The translations under genes were made by a program, and so were the position numbers. This document shows, one piece after another, positions 24,051 to 33,808 of a stretch of 64,000 bases of DNA (the stretch's first letter is position 1; every line of letters starts with the position of its first letter). The notes beneath the pieces were generated by a model. The model made no database searches, had not been told where the DNA came from, and was given only the letters and a program-made list of their open reading frames with translations. The DNA is from Butyricicoccus_A sp963601915 (GTDB taxonomy: Bacteria > Bacillota > Clostridia > Oscillospirales > Butyricicoccaceae): assembly GCA_963601915.1 (NCBI GenBank), contig CAVCGL010000004.1:1-64000 (forward strand), in the 5' to 3' direction.

Positions 24051-25793
24051 ATGAACGAAAGCAAAACCACACGCACGGGCATCCCAAGCGTTGACCGCCC
24101 ATGGATGCAGTATTATCCACCACAGTTAATTGAAAATCTGAAAACGCCAGAGCAGACGATTAGCGAGTACTTAAAAGAACACTGTCCAGGAGAAGATGTT
24201 GTTGCCATTCATTATTATGGAAACGACATCACTTGGAAGGAGCTGTTTGAACAGGTTGATCTGACTGCACGCGGCTTAAAGGCTCTGGGTCTTGGCGAAG
24301 GCGATGCGATTCCGACATTCCTGCGCGCCGTACCGGAATTTATCTATCTGCTGTTGGCTGCGGAAAAGATTGGCGCATCTGTTCTTTGCCGTGACAACAC
24401 ATTGGAAGAGAACGTAGAGGCAGTACGCCGTTCTGGTGCAAACGTTATCTTTGCACAGGATTATCTCTCTCAGAGAGAATTGAACGCATATCGCCACGGC
24501 TCGGATGCACAGATTGCTGTTCTGCTGTCCCCGTATCGCAGTGCAAAATATGCAACGATGCCGGATCACATTCAGAATTATGTGGATGAGCAGTATCCGG
24601 ACAAGCCGGCATACGGCGGCAGAACCATGTCTTGGGATTGGGTTTTCGAGATGGGAAAGAACTACACCGGAGAAGTAGAAGCTCCGCGTAATATCGACCG
24701 TCCGCTGTTCCGTGCCTATACAAGTGGTTCGACAGGCCCGTCCAAGCAGGTCATTCACTCGGCACACACCATGATTGGCAATCTGCATCAGATGAACTTC
24801 TATGGTGCTTCCAATGAATTCCGCCCGACTTGGCTGATGACACAGCTGCCGCCGAGCTTGGTTGCTGTTGTTGTAGCGATGGTGCTGCTGCCGCTGGCAT
24901 CGAACAAGCTGCTGATTCTGGACCCGTTCTGTGCACCGGAGGATGTAGACCTTGAAATGATGCGCTATCGTCCGAATTGCTGGCCGCTGATTCCGATGTT
25001 TATTGAAACCATCATGCGCAACGGCCGTGTACCGGATGACTATGATATGTCTCATCTGAAGTCTACCGGCGCTGGCTGCGAGGCATTCAACAATAACCAG
25101 ATGAAGCGTGCACAGAAGTTCCTGAATGACCATAACTGTACTGCACAGTTTACCAGTGGTTATGGATGCAGCGAGGGCGGTTCCAATCTGGCGCTGCCGA
25201 TGTCCTCGTATCCGCTTGGAAACGGCAATGTAGGCATTCCGATGCCGCTGTCGATTATGTCTGTGTTTAAGCCGGGCACCCATGAAGAAGTGGGATACAA
25301 TAAGATGGGCGAAATCTGTGTAACTGGACCGGGCAACATGATCGGTTGTGATACGCCGAAGGCAACCGCACGTGCGCTGCAGAAGCATGACGATGGCCGT
25401 GTCTGGCTGCATACCGGTGATATTGGTTATATGAACGAGGATGGCGTTGTATATGCGCTGACGCGCGGCAGTGCACCGCGCTTCGGCTTCCCGGGCAAGG
25501 AACTGGCAACCCTTCCGATGGAAAACCGTCTGGCAGATGCAGAGATCGAAGGCATTAAGGACGAGTTCTTCGTTATTATTCCGGATGTTGAGCACAACCA
25601 TCATTTCCTGCCGTATCTGTACGTTGTTCTGGAGGACGGCTACACAGTTGATGATGTAAGGGACGATATTGATGCGTGTCTGGATGATTATATGAAGCCG
25701 ATGGACATTTTCCAGCTTGAGAAGCGTCCGTTCTTCCACTTCAAGACCAACCGAATTGGACTGACACACGAGCTGATTCATTCGGATTTATAA
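24051..25793 (+). CDS. divergent AMP-forming acyl-CoA synthetase-like enzyme (copy 1)
   Basis: The 580-residue protein is a class I adenylate-forming enzyme, which would activate a carboxylate with ATP and probably pass it to CoA. Core motifs are recognisable: the P-loop-like YTSGSTGPSKQVIHS (residues about 223-237), TSGYGCSEGG in place of the usual YG-x-TE, and WLHTGDIGYMNEDG. The hinge region that usually reads GRxxDxxK is unusual (LTRGSAPRFGFPGKE). The likely catalytic lysine is in FFHFKTNRIG near the end. The frame is open upstream to 23943, but alignment with its paralogue at 33994 (both share PSVDRPWMQYYPPQ) and AAGGAG at 24033-24038 favour ATG 24051. The substrate is unknown; bile-acid, aromatic or short-chain acids are possibilities only. 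Confidence 0.85.
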   Translation: MNESKTTRTGIPSVDRPWMQYYPPQLIENLKTPEQTISEYLKEHCPGEDVVAIHYYGNDITWKELFEQVDLTARGLKALGLGEGDAIPTFLRAVPEFIYLLLAAEKIGASVLCRDNTLEENVEAVRRSGANVIFAQDYLSQRELNAYRHGSDAQIAVLLSPYRSAKYATMPDHIQNYVDEQYPDKPAYGGRTMSWDWVFEMGKNYTGEVEAPRNIDRPLFRAYTSGSTGPSKQVIHSAHTMIGNLHQMNFYGASNEFRPTWLMTQLPPSLVAVVVAMVLLPLASNKLLILDPFCAPEDVDLEMMRYRPNCWPLIPMFIETIMRNGRVPDDYDMSHLKSTGAGCEAFNNNQMKRAQKFLNDHNCTAQFTSGYGCSEGGSNLALPMSSYPLGNGNVGIPMPLSIMSVFKPGTHEEVGYNKMGEICVTGPGNMIGCDTPKATARALQKHDDGRVWLHTGDIGYMNEDGVVYALTRGSAPRFGFPGKELATLPMENRLADAEIEGIKDEFFVIIPDVEHNHHFLPYLYVVLEDGYTVDDVRDDIDACLDDYMKPMDIFQLEKRPFFHFKTNRIGLTHELIHSDL

Positions 25794-25860
25794 TTTGGCT
25801 CTTCGACGGCGTTCTTCTAAAAGGAACGCGGTCAAAAGCATATAATGAACAGCATGGGGA

Positions 25861-25895
25861 TAGCATTTGGTTTGGGTCGCTGAGTGCTATCCCTC
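25861..25895 (+). other. hairpin in the ligase to surface-protein gap
   Basis: GGATAGCA pairs with TGCTATCC, with a long loop and no T run. The surrounding 250 bases contain no other clear feature; a TATAAT at 25841-25846 lacks a good -35 hexamer. Confidence 0.35.
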
Positions 25896-26042
25896 GCTGG
25901 CAATCATTTTGAAATAGGAAAAGGGGTGTTAAATTGGTTATTTTCTCTTTTTTGAGGAGATAGACCAACTCATGCAAGGGAAATGTATGTATACTGAAAG
26001 TAGGGTATGTTCACATTTTTGGACAAAGATGGAGAAAAGATT

Positions 26043-29000
26043 ATGAATCAACAATTCAAACGAATCTTGAGTCTGTTCCTGTCTTTGCTCATGGGCATGT
26101 CGGCACTTCCGGCATACGCAGCTCCAGAGCAGGCGGCAGACCAGCCCTCCACCACATCGCAGACCGCTGACACAAGCACAGAGACAACAAAACCTGCGAC
26201 CAAGCAAAAGATCTCTGCGAGCGGCTCGATTACCGTGGGAGACGAACAAGTTCCATTCAGTCTGGATGAGTCTGATGTCAATGCAGCGATGGTTGCAGAT
26301 AGTTCTGGTGATACAGAGACAACCGTTGATACATCTGATCCAGCAGTCAAGTCCGTAAAGAAGGAACTGAAAAACATTCGGGTCAAGTCTACGAAAGCAG
26401 ACGGAACCGAAACCAAAAAGAAGCTGACTGCAGAGCAGCAGCAGACGGTACTGTACATGTTCCAGCAGTATCAGGACAACTGGAAGGCAAATGCAGATGT
26501 CCTTGGCTCGCAGCTGCCGTTCTACATGCAGTACAACGATAAGGGCGAGGACGGCCTCGGCGTTTTGGGCGAGATGCTGGTTCTGGCTGGCGTTACGGTA
26601 GATGCTGTCAGAAACGGCGACTACAGCTATGATGACCTGACCGGCACCATTATGACCTTTATGTACGGCGACCAGCTGGGCGTGCAGTACTACGGCAACA
26701 TCGTGCGCAACAAGCGCGATGAAGCAATGAAGGTTGTCAAGAATTCTGGTGCAAAGACGGAGTATCAGAAGCTGCTGGTTCTGAATGACTGGCTGGCAAC
26801 GCAGGATATGTTCGATATGTCCTATATTATGAATTCCGGTAAGGATACACCTGCTATGGCGGCAGAGGATCCGCAGAAGCCGGAGCATTATCAGGATGTA
26901 TATGATACTCTGTATGCTAGCTACAAAGATCAGATTACCAAGCAGTTCCACGATCAGATTTTTGATGGCATTGAAGCAAATCTGCGCCAGACTTTCTACG
27001 AGAATGCCATTCAGAACATTATCTATCAGCAGCAGTTGGGCAAATCTGAAGACGAAGCAACAGATGAAGAAAAAGCAGCTGCCAAACAGCAGGCAGAAGC
27101 CTACATGAAGACCAATAAAGATGCTATTGATAAAGATCCAGATGCCTTTGTAAAGGAAAACTTTAACGAAGAAGTTGCACAGCAGCTCAGCGAGCAGGCT
27201 GATGCATTCATTAAGGATGCAGAAGAGAATGGTGTAGATGTTGCAGGCGATGGAAACAAGGTCACTGTTGAACAGATGACGCAGAATTCCATGGCAACTG
27301 AGAAGATTGTCGACTTGGATCAGGATGGAACCAATGAGACAACCGCTAACGAGGCAATTCCGATTTACACCGAACAGGCAGCATCGCAGCTGGCTCCGGC
27401 AGTTATCAACTACTGGGAAGGCAACCAGATCGGCGCGCTGGGCGAAGGCAAGTCGGTTTGCTTGGGCTATTCCAAGGCATATGCTTACCTGATTCAGACC
27501 ATGCATCCGGAAATCTACGGCACAAATGGCGCAGATACCGACATGTCTAAGGCTGAAAACTGGAAGGAAGCCAAGGAACTGTACACCTTTAGCTCTGACG
27601 GCAAGAAGGTTAACACCGATGGCAACTACAGTGTTGACTTGGTTCGTATCACCTTTGATGCCAACGTTACCATGTATGGTGAGACGCAGGATAACTTCAA
27701 CTCTGACCATTTCTGGAATGCAGTAAAGGTAGATGGTAAGTGGTATTACGTTGACCCGTGCTACACCGACTGCTACACTGAGGTTATGAAGCGCGACCGC
27801 GTGGAGACCGATGGTTACATGAACCATATGTACTTCATGTTCAGCGATACGACCGCAAGAAGTCTGTATGATGGCTACTTCAAGGAACTGAATACGGCTT
27901 ATCAGGACGCTGCTACCTACAAGACCTATGAGGACGCTTGGTTTGCTCGTGCAAAGACCAATGTCGCTTCGGATGGTACCAACATGTACTATGTATATGA
28001 TTCTACCAATCTGATTAAGCAGCTCAACGATTCTCAGCAGGATCAGATGAATACCTCTCAGGACGACCCAGAGTATAAGCTGGTCAGCCACCCGATTACA
28101 ACAGATGATTCCAAGAATGGCGATACCGATTATACGACCCTGATTGATTTCACGTACAAGCCGGATTCCGACAAGGATGATACGGTTGTTCAGGTATACA
28201 ATCCGGAAAGCAAGAAGATGGAAACCAACGATATGCTGACTGAGCTGTATGCAAAGCATGCAGAGCAGGCAGACATCTATCCGGATATTGCCATCACTTC
28301 CGCACTGTATAACGGCAAGCTGTATTTCAACCTGTCGAACTATATCCTGAGCTATGATCTGACCAGCGGCGAAGTTGCTACTGTTAAGAAGTACGACACC
28401 GTTTACGGCAAGCGCGACAAGACCAATGCATTTGGCGGCATGTCGTTTGCTCTGGTAAACAACGCAGATGGTGCAGACTTTACCTTCCACAATCATCCGA
28501 TTGCAGGCATCAGCCTGAAGGAGGATGGTAAGCTGTATATTTCTGTTGCTACCAATCTGGCGTATATCTCTGGTAAGGATCATATTACCAACCGCGCAAA
28601 GCCGACAGATGACAAGGACTATACCATTGACAGCAAGGACAATGGCTATGGTTACGAATTTGAAGAAAGCAACTACAATCCGGACTACAGCAGCTACAGC
28701 AATGATAAGTACGACGACTCCATGATGGAGCAGTTCGGATACACAAAGGAAATCAATGACAATGATGAGTTCATGTGGGTTGCCAACCTGAGAGGTACGC
28801 AGGCAATGTCCAGCATCGCTGGAGAGAGCGTTGAGTACGAGAAGGAAACCTGCGAGCATCATTACATTCATTTCGATGAGACCTACTTCACCAAGAAGAA
28901 GGACTCTGACGGCAACAAGACCGACGAATGGAACACTGGCGAGAGCTATGTTTGTACGATTTGCGGTAAGTCTGTAGAAGAGCCGACAGAGCCGAAGAAG

Positions 29001-32000
29001 AACAGCTTCGAAAGTGATGAAGACTACAACAAGAAAAAGGCGCAGTATGAGAAGGACAAGGCAGAGTACGACGAAGCCGTAAAGAATGCCGGTCATACCT
29101 ATGCTGCAAAGGATCCGCAGTGGACGAAGAACGAGGATGGAACCTATTCCGTAACCTTCGATACCCTAGTTTGCTCTTCTGTTTGTGAAGCAGATAAGAA
29201 CCAGCGCGATTGCCTGATTGACGATAATACTATCACGATTAAGCTGAGCGAGCCGGTTACGGCACAGGCAGAAATCACCAAGACCGAAGGCTCCTGCACC
29301 GATGAAGGCGGCGTAAAAGTAACCTATACTGCTTCTGGTGAGGCAGATGGCCACAAGTATACCGTAAGCACTGTTGTAGAGACTGGCAAGGGTGAGCACA
29401 CGCTGAAGTCTGAGTTCAAGTGGACAAAGACGGAAGACGGCGGATACACCGCTACTGCTTCTGCAAAGTGCGAAGTTTGCGGCGCAGAAGAAAAGGATGT
29501 AGAGGCAACAGTTACTTCTGAAAAGAAGGAAGCAACCTGTACAGAAGATGCACAGGTTACCTATACGGCAAAGGCAACCTGCCTGGGTCAGGAACTGACC
29601 GATGTGAAGGCTGCTGAAGTACAGGAAGGTACTGCTCTGGGCCACGACTACAAGAAGGCTATCAACTGGAACAACGATAATACAGCGGCAACCGGTGAGT
29701 TCTCTTGCTCTCGCAACGATTTCAAGGAAGAAGTTCCGGCTGAGGTTACTTCCAAGACCACTGAACCGACCTGTACCGATGCTGGCGAAACTACTGTTTC
29801 TGCAAAGGCAGAACTGAAGGACAAGGACGGCAAGGTTATTCAGACCGTTGAGGAATCTAAGGTAACTGCAACTGTTCCGGCACTCGGCCATGAGTACGAA
29901 GCAAAGTTTGACTGGGCAGAGGATGGCTCTTCCGCAAAGGCAACTCTGACCTGTAAGAGAGGCGACGATACTCAGAACGTTGATACAGTAGTTGCTAAGG
30001 ACGAAGCAAACAGCAAGGCTGCAACTTGCACCGAAGCTGGCAAGAATGTATTCACTGCTACCGCAACCTACGATGGCAAGGATTACACCGATACCAAGAC
30101 CGTTGAGCTTCCGGCTCTGGGTCATAAGTACAAGGGTGAAATTAAGTGGAGCGAGGACTACAAGACCGCGACCGCTGAATTTACCTGTGAGACCTGCAAG
30201 GATGTTCAGACTGTCAAGGCTGACGTTGACGTTAAGACCGACGACGCAACCTGCACAACCGGTGGCAAGGTAACTTACACCGCAAAGGCAGAGCTGAAGG
30301 ATCAGGACGGCAAGGTACTTGCATCTGCATCCGATTCTAAGGAGACAACCGTTGATGCACTCGGCCATGACTACGAGGCTAAGTTCGACTGGGCAAAGGA
30401 CGGCGCTTCCGCAAAGGTAACCATTACCTGTAAGCGCGGTGACGATGAAAAGACTGTCGATGCAGTTGTAACGAAGGACGAAGAGAACAGCGTCGCAGCG
30501 ACCTGCGATAAGGCTGGTAAGAACGTTTACGTTGCAACCGTTGAAGGCTACGACTTCACCGAAACCAAGGAAGTAGAAGTTCCGGCACTGGGTCACAAGT
30601 ACAAGGGTGAAATCAAGTGGAGCGAGGACTATAAGACCGCGACTGCTGAATTTACCTGTGAGACCTGCAAGGATGTTCAGACTGTCAAGGCTGACGTTGA
30701 CGTTAAGACCGACGACGCAACCTGCACGACTGGTGGCAAGGTAACTTACACCGCAAAGGCAGAGCTGAAGGATCAGGATGGCAAGGTTCTGGCATCCGCA
30801 TCCGACAGCAAGGAAACAACCGTTGATGCACTGGGCCACGATTACGAGGCTAAGTTTGACTGGGCTGAAGATGGTTCTTCTGCAAAGCTGACGCTGACTT
30901 GTAAGAAGGGCGATGACAAGCAGACTGTTGATGCAGTAGTTGCCAAGGATGCAGAAAACAGTGTTGCAGCATCCTGCGAAAAGGCTGGCAAGGATGTATT
31001 TGTTGCAACCGCAACCTACGGTGGCAAGGATTACACCGATACCAAGACCGTTGAGCTTCCGGCACTGGGTCACAAGTACAAGGGTGAAATCAAGTGGGGC
31101 GAGGATTACAAGACCGCAACCGCTGAATTTACCTGTGAAAATTGCGGCGACAAGCAGCTTGTGAAGGCTACTGTTGGAGAAACGTCTGCTGACGCAACCT
31201 GCACGACCGGTGGTAAGGTAACTTACACCGCAAAGGCAGAACTGAGAGACAGAAACAGCACGGTTCTGGCAACCGCAACCGATTCTAAGGAAACAACCGT
31301 TGCAGCACTGGGCCACGATTACGAGGTTGCGTTTGACTGGGCAGAAGATGGTTCCTCCGCAAAGGCAACGCTGACCTGTAAGAGAGGCGACGACAAGCAG
31401 ACTCCTGATGCAGTAGTGACCAAGGATGAGGCAAACAGCGTTGCAGCAACCTGTGAACAGGCTGGCAAGAATGTATTTGTTGCTACCGCAACTTACGATG
31501 GCAAGGAGTACAAGGACACCAAGACAGTAGAAGTTCAGGCTCTGGGTCATGACTTTGTCAATGGCGTTTGCACCCGTTGCGGCGCAGTAGAGCTTCCGTT
31601 CACAGATGTCAATAAGAATGACTGGTTCTATGAGAAGGTTTCTTACGCTTATACGCACAAGCTGATGTCTGGTACTTCTGAGACTACCTTTGAGCCGAAT
31701 GCAAACATGACTCGAGCTATGATGGTTCAGATCCTCTACAACAAGGAAGGTTGCCCGGCAAATGCTTCCGACAGCAATCCGTATGCGGATGTTGCAAAGG
31801 ATCAGTGGTATTTCAATGCTGTACAGTGGGCATATGAAAACAAGATCACAGGCGGTACAAGCGCAACGACCTTTGATCCGAACAGCAAGGTAACACGTGA
31901 GCAGTTCGCAAGATTCATGTACAACTATGCAGGCACACCGGAAGTCAATGGTACGCTCAACTTTGTAGATGTCGATCAGGTTTCTGATTGGGCTTATGAT

Positions 32001-32150
32001 GCAATGCTGTGGGCAAACCAGAATGGCATTATCGGCGGCAAGAAGTTGGATGATGGCAGCGTTGTTCTCGATCCGAGCGGCAATGCAACTCGTGCTGAGG
32101 CAGCATCTATGCTGATGGGATACTGCACCATGCAGGAAAAAAATCAGTAA
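26043..32150 (+). CDS. giant secreted protein: transglutaminase-like domain, LGH repeats, three SLH domains
   Basis: The 2035-residue protein starts with a signal peptide (FLSLLMGMSALPAYA then APEQ, cleavage near residue 24). A transglutaminase-like domain spans about residues 230-620, with a probable triad of C473 (SVCLGYSKAY), H556 (SDHFWNAVKV) and D571 (GKWYYVDPCYTD); a Ca-binding-like loop (DLDQDGTNETT) lies just before it. After a spacer come a Cys/His-rich unit near residue 940 and about nine 76-81 residue repeats (about 1117-1845) each opening with LGH and containing conserved cysteines. Three SLH domains (about 1849-2030) would bind pyruvylated wall polymer and hold it at the surface. 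Function may be protein cross-linking, peptidase activity or adhesion. GGAG precedes ATG 26043; a start at 26007 would disrupt the signal peptide. Confidence 0.88.
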   Translation: MNQQFKRILSLFLSLLMGMSALPAYAAPEQAADQPSTTSQTADTSTETTKPATKQKISASGSITVGDEQVPFSLDESDVNAAMVADSSGDTETTVDTSDPAVKSVKKELKNIRVKSTKADGTETKKKLTAEQQQTVLYMFQQYQDNWKANADVLGSQLPFYMQYNDKGEDGLGVLGEMLVLAGVTVDAVRNGDYSYDDLTGTIMTFMYGDQLGVQYYGNIVRNKRDEAMKVVKNSGAKTEYQKLLVLNDWLATQDMFDMSYIMNSGKDTPAMAAEDPQKPEHYQDVYDTLYASYKDQITKQFHDQIFDGIEANLRQTFYENAIQNIIYQQQLGKSEDEATDEEKAAAKQQAEAYMKTNKDAIDKDPDAFVKENFNEEVAQQLSEQADAFIKDAEENGVDVAGDGNKVTVEQMTQNSMATEKIVDLDQDGTNETTANEAIPIYTEQAASQLAPAVINYWEGNQIGALGEGKSVCLGYSKAYAYLIQTMHPEIYGTNGADTDMSKAENWKEAKELYTFSSDGKKVNTDGNYSVDLVRITFDANVTMYGETQDNFNSDHFWNAVKVDGKWYYVDPCYTDCYTEVMKRDRVETDGYMNHMYFMFSDTTARSLYDGYFKELNTAYQDAATYKTYEDAWFARAKTNVASDGTNMYYVYDSTNLIKQLNDSQQDQMNTSQDDPEYKLVSHPITTDDSKNGDTDYTTLIDFTYKPDSDKDDTVVQVYNPESKKMETNDMLTELYAKHAEQADIYPDIAITSALYNGKLYFNLSNYILSYDLTSGEVATVKKYDTVYGKRDKTNAFGGMSFALVNNADGADFTFHNHPIAGISLKEDGKLYISVATNLAYISGKDHITNRAKPTDDKDYTIDSKDNGYGYEFEESNYNPDYSSYSNDKYDDSMMEQFGYTKEINDNDEFMWVANLRGTQAMSSIAGESVEYEKETCEHHYIHFDETYFTKKKDSDGNKTDEWNTGESYVCTICGKSVEEPTEPKKNSFESDEDYNKKKAQYEKDKAEYDEAVKNAGHTYAAKDPQWTKNEDGTYSVTFDTLVCSSVCEADKNQRDCLIDDNTITIKLSEPVTAQAEITKTEGSCTDEGGVKVTYTASGEADGHKYTVSTVVETGKGEHTLKSEFKWTKTEDGGYTATASAKCEVCGAEEKDVEATVTSEKKEATCTEDAQVTYTAKATCLGQELTDVKAAEVQEGTALGHDYKKAINWNNDNTAATGEFSCSRNDFKEEVPAEVTSKTTEPTCTDAGETTVSAKAELKDKDGKVIQTVEESKVTATVPALGHEYEAKFDWAEDGSSAKATLTCKRGDDTQNVDTVVAKDEANSKAATCTEAGKNVFTATATYDGKDYTDTKTVELPALGHKYKGEIKWSEDYKTATAEFTCETCKDVQTVKADVDVKTDDATCTTGGKVTYTAKAELKDQDGKVLASASDSKETTVDALGHDYEAKFDWAKDGASAKVTITCKRGDDEKTVDAVVTKDEENSVAATCDKAGKNVYVATVEGYDFTETKEVEVPALGHKYKGEIKWSEDYKTATAEFTCETCKDVQTVKADVDVKTDDATCTTGGKVTYTAKAELKDQDGKVLASASDSKETTVDALGHDYEAKFDWAEDGSSAKLTLTCKKGDDKQTVDAVVAKDAENSVAASCEKAGKDVFVATATYGGKDYTDTKTVELPALGHKYKGEIKWGEDYKTATAEFTCENCGDKQLVKATVGETSADATCTTGGKVTYTAKAELRDRNSTVLATATDSKETTVAALGHDYEVAFDWAEDGSSAKATLTCKRGDDKQTPDAVVTKDEANSVAATCEQAGKNVFVATATYDGKEYKDTKTVEVQALGHDFVNGVCTRCGAVELPFTDVNKNDWFYEKVSYAYTHKLMSGTSETTFEPNANMTRAMMVQILYNKEGCPANASDSNPYADVAKDQWYFNAVQWAYENKITGGTSATTFDPNSKVTREQFARFMYNYAGTPEVNGTLNFVDVDQVSDWAYDAMLWANQNGIIGGKKLDDGSVVLDPSGNATRAEAASMLMGYCTMQEKNQ
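30117..31541 (+). repeat. three tandem 471-477-bp repeats within the surface-protein gene
   Basis: Units start at 30117, 30588 and 31065. Each comprises an 81-residue A module (LGHKYKGEIKW...) and a 76-78-residue B module (LGHDYE...FDWA). The A modules of units 1 and 2 are identical at the protein level and differ only at a few synonymous bases, which indicates recent duplication or gene conversion. Less similar copies extend upstream to about 29391. Confidence 0.9.
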
Positions 32151-32194
32151 AACCGTCGAATTCGTTTCGATGAACTGATAGAGATGGATGTCTC

Positions 32195-32230
32195 TGGCTC
32201 CGCAGTGATTTTCACTGCGGAGCTTTTTTC
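32195..32230 (+). terminator. rho-independent terminator of the surface-protein gene
   Basis: GCTCCGCAGTGA (about 32198-32209) pairs with TCACTGCGGAGC across a four-base loop and is followed by TTTTTT. Confidence 0.9.
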
Positions 32231-32263
32231 CACAAAGAACGATGAGAAGAGAAAATGGAAATT

Positions 32264-32291
32264 TTGTGAATTTTCTTGATTGTGGTATAAT
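32264..32291 (+). promoter_or_regulatory. promoter of the HTH protein gene
   Basis: TTGTGA (32264-32269), 16-base spacer, TATAAT (32286-32291). Confidence 0.65.
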
Positions 32292-32323
32292 AGAACAAAA
32301 AAACTCTTGCTGGGGGATGCAAT

Positions 32324-33808
32324 ATGGATACAGAAAAGAATAGATTTAGTCAGATTTTGGAACAGGTCATGAGCTTGGGAGAAATCAAGAATGTGACGCT
32401 GGCGAAAGCCTTGCAGTATGATGTGAGCTATATTAGCAAATGGACGAGCGGAAGAATGCTTCCCGCAGAAAAAAATAAACGAAATGTTTTGCGGCGCATC
32501 AGCAGAGAAATTGTCCAGTTGAGCTCTAAAACAGGAAAAGAAAATCTATATGAAAACTATCAGGTTTGGGATGATACAGAGCTGGAAGAGACCATTTTCG
32601 ATAATTTAGAGGCAGAATACAACTTCGTTCAAGATATGCAGCGGGAATACGGTTCATCTGTCGAGCCTAAAACAATCTTTTTTGCGAAATTAAGTCCGGC
32701 ACAGTATATTTCCAAGATGCATCATCCGGTGCTGCGAAGGGTTAGTCAGCTGCATATCACAGCCGAAATGGACTTGCTCGCCCTCACACATGAGTACCGT
32801 TTGCAGATTATTCAGGGAAATATTCGCCGGGATGTCCATGTTTCTTATCCGGATGTTCATTTTTCGTTGATGGTAGATCTGACGCTGGAAAAAATGGACT
32901 ATACCTACGATCCGATCTTTCTTCTGAATATGATGTCGGATATGGCGCGCATTGATTTCTGCCTATACAAAGGAGCGCAGGCGGCCGGTCGCTTGATTTT
33001 TGCCGTGAAAGATGAGTTTATGATTAGCGGCATGTTAATGGATTCTGACCGCTGCATGGCGGTTACAGTTAGCAGCGCGGCGGAGAACTGCAGCCCGATG
33101 TATCACAGTATTCGAGATTCGTGTACAAGAGAAATGCTTCTATATCGAAATACGACGATGCAGAAGATGATAGAGGGGAAATCGTATGTACATGCAACAC
33201 TTTCCTTGAATCAAAAGTGGATGATTGGGCATATGACAGAGCATTTTTTGCCGGATGATTTATTTGAAGAGCTGCTTGCGCAGGTAAAAGAACAAGACAA
33301 TACCGTTCAAGAAGAACGATTGAGATATTTACATCTATTAACCAAAAAGACAATGGAGACGACACCAATCTCTATTATCCTGCACGGTTCGGCACTCACC
33401 AATCTTGCTGTGGATGGAGAATTGGATTTCTTTGATTATCCCGTATATCTTACACTGGAACAGCGAAAGCGTTGTTTACAGCATATCTATGAACTATGTA
33501 CACAGGAAAAAAATCTCTGTGTCAAGATGATACACGGCTGTCTGGTATCCGACTTTCAGTACGCTGTGACGCAGTGTGTATTTTTGTCGGACACGGTTTG
33601 TTATGCGAGACTGCACACGGAAAACCGAAAGAATAATCTTGCCGTCTTTAATCATCCGGATATGAAGACGATTTTTCTGCGATTTTTTGAGACCGTGTGG
33701 TCGAAACGCAACAGCATCGTGTGTACAGAAATAGATGTTATTCGCTCTTTTATCCACGATGCGATTGAACGGATTGATATTTTGAGTTATGTAGAAAAAC
33801 CAAATTAA
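32324..33808 (+). CDS. large protein with N-terminal helix-turn-helix, unknown C-terminal domain
   Basis: The 494-residue product opens with a short helix-turn-helix-like region at about residues 8-60 (NVTLAKALQYDVSYISKWTSGRMLP), in which the YISKWTSGR segment resembles the recognition helix of XRE-type regulators. The remaining 430 residues match no family I can name; they have no membrane segment or signal peptide, and alternate helices with short strands, so a ligand- or protein-binding effector role is plausible. It has its own promoter. Its position between the surface protein and the second ligase gene suggests it regulates one of them, which is inference. The C-terminal body is rich in Cys, Met and Tyr compared with its neighbours. 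Confidence 0.7.
   Translation: MDTEKNRFSQILEQVMSLGEIKNVTLAKALQYDVSYISKWTSGRMLPAEKNKRNVLRRISREIVQLSSKTGKENLYENYQVWDDTELEETIFDNLEAEYNFVQDMQREYGSSVEPKTIFFAKLSPAQYISKMHHPVLRRVSQLHITAEMDLLALTHEYRLQIIQGNIRRDVHVSYPDVHFSLMVDLTLEKMDYTYDPIFLLNMMSDMARIDFCLYKGAQAAGRLIFAVKDEFMISGMLMDSDRCMAVTVSSAAENCSPMYHSIRDSCTREMLLYRNTTMQKMIEGKSYVHATLSLNQKWMIGHMTEHFLPDDLFEELLAQVKEQDNTVQEERLRYLHLLTKKTMETTPISIILHGSALTNLAVDGELDFFDYPVYLTLEQRKRCLQHIYELCTQEKNLCVKMIHGCLVSDFQYAVTQCVFLSDTVCYARLHTENRKNNLAVFNHPDMKTIFLRFFETVWSKRNSIVCTEIDVIRSFIHDAIERIDILSYVEKPN

Noticed and set aside
25841..25846. TATAAT as promoter of the surface-protein gene
   Set aside because: No acceptable -35 hexamer occurs 16-18 bases upstream; the real promoter could not be located.
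29391..31545. CRISPR-like tandem repeats
   Set aside because: Repeat units are hundreds of bases, stay in frame, and encode a protein; there are no short spacers and no cas genes.
25938..31658. Two long open frames (1052 and 830 codons) on the minus strand opposite the surface-protein gene
   Set aside because: They lie opposite a well-supported gene whose repeats and biased codons leave the complementary frame free of stops. The encoded sequences are low in charge, rich in Leu, Ile, Cys and repeat in step with the sense repeats, and lack ribosome-binding sites.
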